Source: Ligilactobacillus ubinensis
GTDB lineage: Bacteria > Bacillota > Bacilli > Lactobacillales > Lactobacillaceae
DNA: 64,000 nucleotides
Assembly (NCBI RefSeq): GCF_024160875.1
Contig: NZ_JAIULA010000009.1
Location: 32,393 to 96,392, forward strand
Direction: 5' to 3'
The position numbers and the translations under genes were made by a program. The notes below the pieces were generated by a model that saw only the letters and a program-made list of their open reading frames with translations, was not told where the DNA came from and did no database searches. This document shows, one piece after another, positions 17,062 to 25,049 of this stretch. The first letter of the stretch is position 1, and each line of letters starts with the position of its first letter.

Positions 17062-17803
17062 CTGTGTCCTCCTTCGTTATTATTGTTCCTGGAACTTGTA
17101 ATTTATTTGTAATTGAAATTTTTTTAACACCTGCTGAACAAGCTTTAAAGGCTGCTTTAATTTTGGGTTGCATTCCTTTAGTTATTATCTTTTTAGCTGT
17201 AAGATCAGTCGCGCTTTTCCTATTTAAGCGTCTAATAATCTTACCTTCATCTAAAACACCCGCAACATCCGTCATCAAATATAGCGCTTGTGCTCCTAAC
17301 AAACTGGCTACTGCTGCTGCCGCTTCATCTGCATTAACATTGAGCCAATTTCCATCTTTTGTTAGTGCTAAAGGAGCTAAAACACCTATTTTTCCATTTA
17401 AGATTGGTGTTAGTGCTTCTTGATTAACTGAAGTTATAACACCAACTTGTCCATATCCATTTTCGTCTAGATAAGTGCCTTCTAACATATTATTCATTGC
17501 TGCATTTAATCCACTAACAGCTAACTGATGGTCACTTAATTTCTGCAAAAGTAACGGCTGTGTTTGGCCTAACAAAACTAATTTAGTAAGCGTCAGCGTT
17601 TTCTCATCTGTCACACGTACTCCATTTTTCTTTAAAACCGGTATGTCTAACTGCTGACATAATTTTGATATCATCGGTCCACCACCATGAATAAGCAATA
17701 TTTTTTTACCTTCACTTTGCCAAACATGAAGTTGTTCAAAAAAATCTGTGTTTAGACTGTCTAATGCATTTCCACCTACTTTAACGACAATTAACTCTTT
17801 CAT
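17030..17803 (-). CDS. argB: Acetylglutamate kinase
   Basis: A 257-residue amino-acid kinase that phosphorylates N-acetylglutamate. VVKVGGNALDSL and LLIHGGGPMIS form the ATP/substrate glycine-rich loops, and LNVNADEAAAAVA and LYLMTDVAGVLDEG close the site. The start is set at 17803 (MKELIVVKVGG) because AGGAGAG lies 5 nt upstream. The frame is open further upstream to 17845, but that part overlaps argJ. This is normally the arginine feedback point in organisms using the ArgJ cycle. Confidence 0.94.
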   Translation of the reverse strand: MKELIVVKVGGNALDSLNTDFFEQLHVWQSEGKKILLIHGGGPMISKLCQQLDIPVLKKNGVRVTDEKTLTLTKLVLLGQTQPLLLQKLSDHQLAVSGLNAAMNNMLEGTYLDENGYGQVGVITSVNQEALTPILNGKIGVLAPLALTKDGNWLNVNADEAAAAVASLLGAQALYLMTDVAGVLDEGKIIRRLNRKSATDLTAKKIITKGMQPKIKAAFKACSAGVKKISITNKLQVPGTIITKEDTDDDEACIFNV

Positions 17804-17813
17804 TTTTTCTCTC

Positions 17814-19016
17814 CTAACTTCTGTATGAGGCATTGATTTGCACATATTTATATGTTAAATCACATCCCCATGCCTGCCCTTTCTTATCGCCATTATGTAA
17901 ATCAACAGTTATCGTAACTTTATCTTTGCTTAATGCTTCAGCTACTTTTTCTTCTGAAAATGCTGTTCCCAAACTTTGTGTAACTACTGGAATATCATCA
18001 AAATAAATATCAACTGTATCTACATTAATATCTGCAGCTGTAATGCCAATTGCTGCGATAATTCTGCCCCAATTTGCATCACCACCAAATACTGCAGTTT
18101 TGACAAGACTTGATCCTACAATTGCTTTGGCTACCTGTTGTGCATCTACTTTTGTTTTTGCGCCTAAAACATTTGCCTCAACTAACTTGGTTGCCCCTTC
18201 TCCATCGCGTGCGATTTCTTGGGCCAATTGGCTTAACACTTGATGATAGACTTCTTTAAACACCTGATAATCTTCTGTATCTTTTATTAATTCAGGAATT
18301 TGTTGTCCCAACGCTTGCCCATTAGCCAGTGTTACAACCATATCATTAGTTGATGTATCTCCATCAACTGTTATTTGATTAAAGGTCGTTTCAACTTCAT
18401 TACTTAACATCTCTTGTAACATTGACCCTGAAACTTTTGCATCTGTAACAACAAAACCTAGCATTGTTGCCATTTTAGGATGAATCATCCCCGAGCCCTT
18501 GCAAAAGCCGCTCATTGTACATAGTTTCCCAGCTTGTTCAAATTGAATAGAGATTGTCTTAGGATGTGTGTCCGTTGTTAAAATTGCTTCTGTTATTTTG
18601 GCATTTTGTGTTTTTTGTAGCTTGTTTATTCCATTCTTTATTTTTTCCATGGGCAACGTTTCTCCAATTACCCCAGTCGATGCAACTCCAATTAATTCTG
18701 GTTTAACTTCTAGTTTTTTGGCCATCAAAAGTTGTTCTGTTAATGCATCCTGCTGCCCTTGTGCTCCTGTACATGAATTAGCAATCGCACTATTTACTAC
18801 TATTCCTTGCAACTGTTGCTTTAGAGCAATCGTTTTTTTAGTCAAAGCAGTGGGAGCTGCACAAAACTTATTTGTTGTATATACACCAGCTGCACTAGCT
18901 GGGACTTCTGAAAAAAACCATCCCAAATCTAATCGTTTTTTGCGCAATCCTGAATGCAACCCATCACTGTAAAATCCCTTTGGCCAAGTAAACTCAATTT
19001 CTGCTGTCTTTCCCAT
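17814..19016 (-). CDS. argJ: Bifunctional ornithine acetyltransferase / N-acetylglutamate synthase
   Basis: A 400-residue N-terminal nucleophile enzyme that recycles the acetyl group from acetylornithine to glutamate. The autoprocessing site is the Ala-Thr junction in SGMIHPKMATMLGF (roughly residue 180), which frees the catalytic Thr of the beta subunit. Other landmarks are VYTTNKFCAAP, NSAIANSCTGAQG, TVDGDTSTNDMV and GDANWGRIIAAIG. Presence of argJ and no argA or argE in the operon implies the cyclic acetyl pathway. Whether it is mono- or bifunctional cannot be read from the sequence. Confidence 0.94.
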   Translation of the reverse strand: MGKTAEIEFTWPKGFYSDGLHSGLRKKRLDLGWFFSEVPASAAGVYTTNKFCAAPTALTKKTIALKQQLQGIVVNSAIANSCTGAQGQQDALTEQLLMAKKLEVKPELIGVASTGVIGETLPMEKIKNGINKLQKTQNAKITEAILTTDTHPKTISIQFEQAGKLCTMSGFCKGSGMIHPKMATMLGFVVTDAKVSGSMLQEMLSNEVETTFNQITVDGDTSTNDMVVTLANGQALGQQIPELIKDTEDYQVFKEVYHQVLSQLAQEIARDGEGATKLVEANVLGAKTKVDAQQVAKAIVGSSLVKTAVFGGDANWGRIIAAIGITAADINVDTVDIYFDDIPVVTQSLGTAFSEEKVAEALSKDKVTITVDLHNGDKKGQAWGCDLTYKYVQINASYRS

Positions 19017-19034
19017 CTCTTACTCTTTTCCTCC

Positions 19035-20066
19035 CTACGGCCACATAGAAACTACTGGTAATCCAGTATTTTCGGCCATTTCAAACAATTTATTCATATT
19101 TTGGACTGCTTGTCCACTTGCTCCTTTGAGCAAATTATCAATAACGGAAACGATCATAATCGTTTGGCTTTCTTCATTATATGCAAAGCCGATATCACAA
19201 TAATTTGAATATGTTACATCTTTAATATTAGGTAATCCTTCATCAAGTACTCTAACAAAAGGTTTATCAACATAATATTTATTAAAAGCCTTCTTTAAAT
19301 TTTCTAAAGTACAATCTTGTTTCGGCTTTGCATAGATTGTTGCCATAATACCACGCGTAATTGGTAATAATGTTGTCGTAAACTGGATTGTTTTTATCTT
19401 TTCATCCCAGATTTTTAATTGCTGCATAATTTCAGGAATATGCTGATGCTGATTTACTTTATACACATACGCATTTTCATTAATAAATGCATAATGTGAA
19501 CTAGCTGCTAACTTCTTTCCTGCACCTGAAACACCCGATTTAGCATCAACTATAATCGAATCTACCTGTACCATTTTTTCAAGGACAAGCGGTGCTAATC
19601 CTAACAAAGTTGCTGTAGCATAACAACCAGGATTTGCAATATAGTTGCTAGTTGGTGTGTTAAACTCCGCTAACCCATAACTTGCTTTAGCTAACTGGTC
19701 TACTGTAGCTGCTTTTTTGTGATACCATTTCGCATAGCATTTTGCATCTTTTAACCGCATATCACCCGATAAGTCAATAACCGGAAAATTTTTTTCCAAG
19801 TATGGCTGAACTAACTGACTCGTAACGCCAGCAGGAGTAGCAAAAAACAAAACATCGTTGTCCGCCATTATTGCAGCTGCATCGTAACGGCGTAATATGA
19901 TGTGCTGATTGCGAAATGCACTTATTTCCTCGTCTAAATATCGGACTGTGTCACTCCCGTTAGCATGATCATACAAATTTATTTGTTCTATTGCAGGATG
20001 TTGCGTTAAAAGTTGATATAATACCGTACCGCTATATCCTGTTACACCTACAACTGCCGCTTGCAT
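19035..20066 (-). CDS. argC: N-acetyl-gamma-glutamyl-phosphate reductase
   Basis: A 343-residue NADPH-dependent reductase producing N-acetylglutamate semialdehyde. The N-terminal Rossmann motif AAVVGVTGYSGTVL and the catalytic cysteine in IANPGCYATATLLGLAPL are present; DAKSGVSGAGK follows. The start is 20066 (MQAAVVG), with CGGAGATGG 8 nt upstream. A longer frame to 20102 lacks a ribosome binding site. First gene of argCJBDF, preceded by a promoter and putative ARG boxes. Confidence 0.94.
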   Translation of the reverse strand: MQAAVVGVTGYSGTVLYQLLTQHPAIEQINLYDHANGSDTVRYLDEEISAFRNQHIILRRYDAAAIMADNDVLFFATPAGVTSQLVQPYLEKNFPVIDLSGDMRLKDAKCYAKWYHKKAATVDQLAKASYGLAEFNTPTSNYIANPGCYATATLLGLAPLVLEKMVQVDSIIVDAKSGVSGAGKKLAASSHYAFINENAYVYKVNQHQHIPEIMQQLKIWDEKIKTIQFTTTLLPITRGIMATIYAKPKQDCTLENLKKAFNKYYVDKPFVRVLDEGLPNIKDVTYSNYCDIGFAYNEESQTIMIVSVIDNLLKGASGQAVQNMNKLFEMAENTGLPVVSMWP

Positions 20067-20120
20067 AATTTTCCATCTCCGTTCATTAATATAAATTAAC
20101 ATTCTCTTAGTGATGTTCTT

Positions 20121-20149
20121 AATATAATCTCATTCTATGCAAAAATCAA
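20121..20149 (-). promoter_or_regulatory. Promoter of the arg operon with an overlapping ARG-box-like site
   Basis: Minus strand: -35 TTGATT (20144-20149), a 17-nt spacer and -10 TATATT (20121-20126), 55 bp before argC. The spacer holds CTCATTCTATGCA (plus strand, 20129-20141), which resembles the palindrome upstream at 20209. A repressor bound there would block RNA polymerase. Confidence 0.6.
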
Positions 20150-20208
20150 CCCTTAAATTAATTTTTATACCATATATTTGATTTTTTTGTATATTTAGGC
20201 CCTTTATA

Positions 20209-20242
20209 TGCATTTTATGCACAGATAAATGAATATTATTCT
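20209..20242. promoter_or_regulatory. Two tandem putative ARG boxes (ArgR/AhrC operators)
   Basis: A perfect palindrome TGCATTTTATGCA (20209-20221) and a near palindrome TGAATATTATTCT (20230-20242) share the layout of 5-bp arms around 3 bp, resembling ARG half-sites. Their starts are 21 bp apart, two helical turns, as expected for adjacent hexamer contacts. They lie 60-93 bp upstream of the argC -35. Specific regulator binding is inferred. Confidence 0.5.
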
Positions 20243-20391
20243 CTAATTTAGCTGTTACTTGTTTACTATTTTCAAGATTTAATTCCGTTTTGGTTATTTT
20301 GTTATGAAAATAATGTTATAATAATTTTGAAAATACGTCCTATAAATTAATCGTTTGAAAAATTTATTTCTTTTAATTCATTTCAAACATA

Positions 20392-20419
20392 TTGACATTT
20401 TCGCACATCAAGTTATAAT
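20392..20419 (+). promoter_or_regulatory. Promoter of the VIT-family gene pair
   Basis: TTGACA (20392-20397), a 16-nt spacer, TATAAT (20414-20419). Just upstream an 8-bp inverted repeat GTTTGAAA / TTTCAAAC (20353-20360 and 20381-20388) could be an operator. An additional extended -10 (TGTTATAAT) lies at 20314-20322. The rest of the 20243-20391 gap is featureless A+T-rich DNA. Confidence 0.65.
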
Positions 20420-20461
20420 AATTACTGTATTATAATTTTTCTAAACAAGAGGGTGGAAAGG

Positions 20462-21139
20462 TTGAAAAAAGAGAACCTTGCTCAAAAGGTAAATATTTTA
20501 CGAGCAGCTGTCATGGGTGCAAATGATGGTATTTTATCAGTTGCCGGTATTGTTATTGGTGTTGCGGGAGCATCTAATAATAATTTTGCTATTTTTATTT
20601 CAGGGATTGCTGGTATGCTTGCCGGAACTGTTTCTATGGCGATGGGCGAATATGTATCAGTTAATACTCAAAAAGATTCACAACGAAAAGCAATTATTCA
20701 GCAAAAAGCATCATTGGCTAATGACTATGCATATGAATATGAATTTGTTAAACAAAAATATGAAGCAAAAGGGATTGCACCTGCACTAGCAAAGAAAGCT
20801 ACAGATGAAATGATGGCTAAGGATGCATTAGTAACAACTGTACGAGAACGTTTTGGTTTTGATCCACATCAATTCACTAGTCCATATGAAGCTGCAATTT
20901 CATCAATGATTTCATTTCCAATTGGTTCATTATTACCTTTAGCAGCTATTACTTTATTTCCAGAACAATACAAAATTCTGATGACTTTTGTTGCTGTTAT
21001 TATTGCGCTTGCTTTAACTGGTTATTTTGCAGCAATCTTAAGCAAAGCAAATAAAAGAAACGGCATTATCCGTAATGTCATTTCAGGAACATTAACAATG
21101 TTAGTTACGTACGGAATTGGTATTTTAGTAGGACGCTAG
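20462..21139 (+). CDS. VIT1/CCC1-family transporter, copy 1
   Basis: A 225-residue membrane protein of the vacuolar iron transporter family, which moves Fe2+ and/or Mn2+ across membranes. The first helix signature RAAVMGANDGILSVAGIVIGVAGA and the second (GMLAGTVSMAMGEYVSVNTQKD) are typical. A charged cytosolic helix domain (residues ~75-125) and three C-terminal helices follow. A TTG start at 20462 with AGAGGGTGG 5 nt upstream is preferred; a GTG at 20453 falls inside that site. It is followed after 16 bp by a second family member. Confidence 0.85.
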   Translation: MKKENLAQKVNILRAAVMGANDGILSVAGIVIGVAGASNNNFAIFISGIAGMLAGTVSMAMGEYVSVNTQKDSQRKAIIQQKASLANDYAYEYEFVKQKYEAKGIAPALAKKATDEMMAKDALVTTVRERFGFDPHQFTSPYEAAISSMISFPIGSLLPLAAITLFPEQYKILMTFVAVIIALALTGYFAAILSKANKRNGIIRNVISGTLTMLVTYGIGILVGR

Positions 21140-21155
21140 AAAGGGGGAACTTACA

Positions 21156-21872
21156 ATGATGAAAATATTAAATCGCAATACCTTAACAAAAAAGAAAAAA
21201 GATTCTCAAGCATCCATGAATGAAAAACTGAACGTTTTACGTGCAGGTGTTTTAGGCTCAAATGACGGCATATTAACTGTTGTTGGTGTTTTGTTTAGTG
21301 TCGCAGTCGCTACTCCAAATCGATTTACCATTTTTATTGCAGGCCTAGCAGATCTGATTGCTTGTGCTTTTTCAATGGCGTCTGGTGAATATGCTTCTGT
21401 TAGTACCCAACGCGATACTGAAGTGGAAACCGTTAGAAAAGAGCAAGCTTTGCTTAATACTAATTATGAAGATGAGTTAAAAAGTGTACAGAAATATTAC
21501 ATTTCTCGTGGCATTTCCCCAGAGACTTCGCTAGAAATTGCCCAAGATTTATTAAAGAAAAAGCCGCTAGAAACCGTTATTGACGTTAAGTATAATTTAC
21601 AGTTAAATGAATATTTAAGTCCTTGGAGTGCTGCTTTTTCATCTCTTTTTTCAGCAAGTCTTGGTGGTATCTTGCCACTTGCTGCAATGACGCTTAGTCC
21701 TGCCTCACTTATGTGGCAAGCAACTATTTTAGCAGTTTGTCTTTCCGTTTCACTAACTGGACTTTTAAGTGCTAAATTAGGTAATGGCTTAGTTAGATTA
21801 GCTGTAACGCGTAATTTAATTGTTGGCATTATTACAATGATTATCCACTATTCATTAGGTATTCTATTATAA
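21156..21872 (+). CDS. VIT1/CCC1-family transporter, copy 2
   Basis: A 238-residue paralogue of the preceding gene. It has an extra basic N-terminus (NTLTKKKKDSQAS) before the family motif RAGVLGSNDGILTVVGVLFSVA and CAFSMASGEYASVSTQRD. The cytosolic domain differs clearly from copy 1, so the pair is an old duplication. Metal (iron, manganese) transport is expected, possibly as a heteromer since family members act as dimers. AAAGGGGG provides the ribosome binding site, and a terminator follows immediately. Confidence 0.85.
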   Translation: MMKILNRNTLTKKKKDSQASMNEKLNVLRAGVLGSNDGILTVVGVLFSVAVATPNRFTIFIAGLADLIACAFSMASGEYASVSTQRDTEVETVRKEQALLNTNYEDELKSVQKYYISRGISPETSLEIAQDLLKKKPLETVIDVKYNLQLNEYLSPWSAAFSSLFSASLGGILPLAAMTLSPASLMWQATILAVCLSVSLTGLLSAKLGNGLVRLAVTRNLIVGIITMIIHYSLGILL

Positions 21873-21873
21873 A

Positions 21874-21926
21874 AATAAGGTGTTTAAGCTGAACAATTAA
21901 TGTTGCCCAACTTAAGCACCTTATTT
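21874..21926 (+). terminator. Terminator of the VIT gene pair
   Basis: A 15-bp stem AATAAGGTGTTTAAG / CTTAAGCACCTTATT with one G-U pair, starting right after the stop codon and ending in TTATT. The following ~210 bp up to 22137 show no gene or clear signal. Confidence 0.75.
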
Positions 21927-22137
21927 ATTATATAACTACTAATTTATTGGATTTTACAATCAATTGAAATCACTTAATACTAGTGATTACAACCTAACTT
22001 CAATAGAAAAATATTACGATAAACATTTTAACTTTAATTCAACAGTAGGAAAATCTCAGATTACTAAATATTTTGAATTATAAAAATATATGTCTAAATT
22101 TAAATGCTAATATCAAGTAATGTTTTTTAGGAACAGA

Positions 22138-23244
22138 CTAATCAAAATACTTTTTCCCAACAAATGCTATTTTGTACCTACTAGCATTCTTAAAAAAATA
22201 TAAAGTTAAAAGTCTTTCTGCTAAAAAGCCAATGAATCTATTTTGATATCTGCTTTCTTTTTGTTGACATTTTTCCTCTATTTTTTTCAAAATAGGAAAT
22301 AACCAAGCACAATAATCTGCCAATATTTTTTTCCTAGTAATCACCATATTATACCCACTATATATTCTCTCATCAAAGATTTTTACTGCGGCTTCATAGT
22401 ATTCTGGTGACATTTCTTTTAAAATATCCATCATAACAAACCAGTCTTTTTTACTATGATCTTGTTCATATGTTTTTTTTACACTAGGTATATTTACAAT
22501 TGGTATTGTTAATATGGCATCTATATTTTGATGATCTAGTTTTTTTAATTCACTATAAGTTATATTAAACCATCGACGATAATGACATATTCCTACATAC
22601 ATCGCATTTACTCTATTTAAATTTTTCCATATCCAATATAAGCCTGTCAATTCACAATAGTTCATGTTTTTATATGATATATTATCGCCTACATCATCTT
22701 TTAGATTTGCTAAACTAACATCTGTATTATATTTTCCAACTTGCAAAGGTGTAATATACCTTGGAATCTTTGACATCATTACATTTTTATCATTATGATT
22801 ACACATCATAAAAATCTCTATCGTATTACTATAACCACTGACATCAATCGATTTTCCTTTTATATCCAATGGATTTTTAATATTATTTTCTATATAATCT
22901 AACCTAAGTTCTTCCATATTTTGAGACTCAAAAGTTAAAAAATCAATGTTTATAAATTTTAACCTCCGCAAAGTATCTCTTATTTCATATTTATATTTAT
23001 CTACTGTCGTTACTAAGACTAAGCTTTTCTCAACATAACTTAGTAGTTTACTAATTTCTAATACAGGAACACCTTCACATATTTTCTCGTTTTCTTTTAT
23101 TGAAGTTACTGCACAACAAAATGGAACTATGTTATACGGCTCTGCTGCTAACATTTTTATCACTTGTTGTGCAATTTTCCCTGCACCATAAATTATAATG
23201 TGTTTATTTTCATTAATTGCAGAATTTATTTTTTCTCTAATCAT
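22138..23244 (-). CDS. DUF4422 glycosyltransferase-like protein with an N-terminal Rossmann-type domain
   Basis: 368 residues in two parts. Residues 1-120 begin HIIIYGAGKIAQQVIKML, a nucleotide-binding GxGxxA loop as in the sugar-nucleotide-binding halves of capsule proteins. From about residue 130 to the end lies a DUF4422 domain (TIEIFMMCNHN, ELTGLYWIWKN, YVGICHYRRWF, IYSGYNMVITRKK, RYQNRFIGFLAERLL). DUF4422 proteins are found in capsule and exopolysaccharide loci and are regarded as glycosyltransferases. Donor and acceptor are unknown. Last gene of the surface-polymer operon, overlapping the upstream gene by 4 nt. No distinct terminator is visible downstream. Confidence 0.8.
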   Translation of the reverse strand: MIREKINSAINENKHIIIYGAGKIAQQVIKMLAAEPYNIVPFCCAVTSIKENEKICEGVPVLEISKLLSYVEKSLVLVTTVDKYKYEIRDTLRRLKFINIDFLTFESQNMEELRLDYIENNIKNPLDIKGKSIDVSGYSNTIEIFMMCNHNDKNVMMSKIPRYITPLQVGKYNTDVSLANLKDDVGDNISYKNMNYCELTGLYWIWKNLNRVNAMYVGICHYRRWFNITYSELKKLDHQNIDAILTIPIVNIPSVKKTYEQDHSKKDWFVMMDILKEMSPEYYEAAVKIFDERIYSGYNMVITRKKILADYCAWLFPILKKIEEKCQQKESRYQNRFIGFLAERLLTLYFFKNASRYKIAFVGKKYFD

Positions 23245-24338
23245 TCTATCTTCTCCAATGTGCGGATACTATCCAAGATTTTTTTAGTATAATATCCTTC
23301 CCTTAGTTTTTTACCTACTTGGTTAGCACAATAATAAAAATGACTGTATTCATCAAAGCTTACCTTAACTTGTTTTTCTTTTATATCTTCCAAGGAATCT
23401 ATAACCAGTCCACATCCATTCTCTAAAACAAATTTTGCCATCGCTGCTTGTTTCCATATAATAATTGGTATTCCTGCTGCTAAATATAATGATAGCTTAT
23501 GTGGTGTATTAATTCGTAAATAATCACCATAAATTCCGTTACATGTTTTGCAGCTATCTCCGTCCCATACCAAGCCAAAACTGCCCGACAAATAATATGG
23601 CAACTCATTAGGCGAAAATGCCCCCTTGTATGATATATTAGCCTGCTCTTTTTCGGTATAACCAACCCCATATAAATTAAAAGCTATGTCTGCTGGTAAA
23701 TAATTTAAATATTGTGATTTGTGTCTTCTTAAAGTGCCTGCAATTATTATAGGATCTGTAGGTGTAACTGATCTTTTTTTCATTCTATCTTCATCATATT
23801 GTGGAATTAAGTAATCAAAAGCTTCAAGCTGAATAATTTTATCTCTTTTTATATTTTTGTTGATTAAAAAATTTTTCATTTTAAAATTATGTACAACTAT
23901 TTTATTGCTAATATCATATATGAAATTTTCCTCTGTCATTAAAATCCTTTTTTTATCGTCAGAAATATCATCTCTTTTAACAACTCTTAATGATTCTATA
24001 TCATTCAATAAAACGATTACTCTAATACCTCTTTTTTTTAGATTTGATAATACGGCCTCTAAAAATATAGAATGTTGTAAAAATGGAAATTGAATAAATA
24101 ACAGATCGTTTTTCAAAAGTCTCTTAGTTTCTTTTTTCCATAAATCTGCAACTTCTTGATGATTTTTTCGATCCGTTGATATATAATTCAAATTACCTTT
24201 TCTAGGTAAGATTTTAATAACTATCGGATTAAACCCGCTATCTTTTAAAATTATTTCAATATCATTTCTTGCCTTTGATGCAGCCGATTTCATTGTGCGA
24301 CTATTAGAATACAACTCTTCTTTAATAAAATAATTCAT
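23241..24338 (-). CDS. Glycosyltransferase, Gtf3 / galactofuranosyltransferase-like
   Basis: A 365-residue GT-B-like protein without membrane helices. The N-terminal ARNDIEIILKDSGFNPIVIKI and FIQFPFLQHSIFLEAVLSNLKKRGIRVIVLLNDIESLR, then the C-terminal GSFGLVWDGDSC, YLRINTPHKLSLYLAAGIPIIIWK and FVLENGCGLVIDSLEDI, resemble streptococcal/lactobacillal Gtf3-type enzymes. These add glucose or galactofuranose to surface proteins or glycans. The sugar cannot be predicted. It starts 12 bp after the araD-like gene and is translationally coupled to the DUF4422 gene. Confidence 0.75.
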   Translation of the reverse strand: MNYFIKEELYSNSRTMKSAASKARNDIEIILKDSGFNPIVIKILPRKGNLNYISTDRKNHQEVADLWKKETKRLLKNDLLFIQFPFLQHSIFLEAVLSNLKKRGIRVIVLLNDIESLRVVKRDDISDDKKRILMTEENFIYDISNKIVVHNFKMKNFLINKNIKRDKIIQLEAFDYLIPQYDEDRMKKRSVTPTDPIIIAGTLRRHKSQYLNYLPADIAFNLYGVGYTEKEQANISYKGAFSPNELPYYLSGSFGLVWDGDSCKTCNGIYGDYLRINTPHKLSLYLAAGIPIIIWKQAAMAKFVLENGCGLVIDSLEDIKEKQVKVSFDEYSHFYYCANQVGKKLREGYYTKKILDSIRTLEKIE

Positions 24339-24350
24339 TTTTCACTTACC

Positions 24351-25049
24351 CTAATGTACTTGTCCATAATACGCATTCTCTCCATGTTTTCGCAAATAGT
24401 GCTTATTCTGTATATCTTGATCTAAAATCCTTATATTTGGGCTTAATGTCATTGTATGATAATCCATTTCAGCAACTATTTCCAAAACCTTCGCATTGTA
24501 AACAGCCTCTTTTGCATCAATCCCCCAAGTAAATGGACCATGTCTGTTAACTAGAATGCCTTTCATTTCTAGCGATAGTAACTTTCTTTGCTTTAATGTT
24601 TCAACGATTACTTTTCCTGTATTTTCTTCATAATTGCTCTGTATTTCTTGTTTTACTAATTCTCTAGTGATTGGAATATCGCCATTGAAAGTATCTGCGT
24701 GCGTTGTATTCAACTCTGGAATAGATTTCCCTGCTGCAGCAAAACTAACTGCCCAAGGTGAATGTGTATGTGCAATTCCCTTTATTTCTGGAAAATGATT
24801 ATATAAAACAATGTGTGTCGGTGTATCTGATGAAGGCCGTAACTTTCCCTCGACTATATTTCCCTTTAAATCAACGACAACTAAATCATCTGGACATAAA
24901 TCTTTGTATGCAACACCTGATGGTTTAATAACAAATAATTTCTCTTGTCTATCTATTCCAGAAACATTTCCCCATGTAAAGTTAACTAATCCCAACTCTG
25001 TTAGTTGCATATTTGCTTCATATACTTGTTGTTTTAACTTTTCTAACAT
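24351..25049 (-). CDS. L-ribulose-5-phosphate 4-epimerase (AraD) family protein inside a surface-polymer operon
   Basis: A 232-residue class II aldolase/epimerase of normal AraD length. Visible are NFTWGNVSGIDR, IKPSGVAYKDL, RPSSDTPTHIVLY, the zinc-binding HTHSPWAVSFA pair and a later His (NRHGPFTWG). The C-terminal HYLRKHGENAYYGQ is characteristic of AraD. AraD interconverts L-ribulose-5-phosphate and D-xylulose-5-phosphate. No araA, araB or arabinose transporter is nearby; instead the neighbours are an SDR (7-nt overlap), a cytidylyltransferase and glycosyltransferases. It probably supplies a pentulose phosphate for an activated pentitol or pentose. That role is an inference. Confidence 0.85.
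   Translation of the reverse strand: MLEKLKQQVYEANMQLTELGLVNFTWGNVSGIDRQEKLFVIKPSGVAYKDLCPDDLVVVDLKGNIVEGKLRPSSDTPTHIVLYNHFPEIKGIAHTHSPWAVSFAAAGKSIPELNTTHADTFNGDIPITRELVKQEIQSNYEENTGKVIVETLKQRKLLSLEMKGILVNRHGPFTWGIDAKEAVYNAKVLEIVAEMDYHTMTLSPNIRILDQDIQNKHYLRKHGENAYYGQVH

Noticed and set aside
24351..25049. Part of an arabinose utilisation operon (araBAD)
   Set aside because: araA, araB, regulator and transporter are all absent, while genes of polymer synthesis overlap it.
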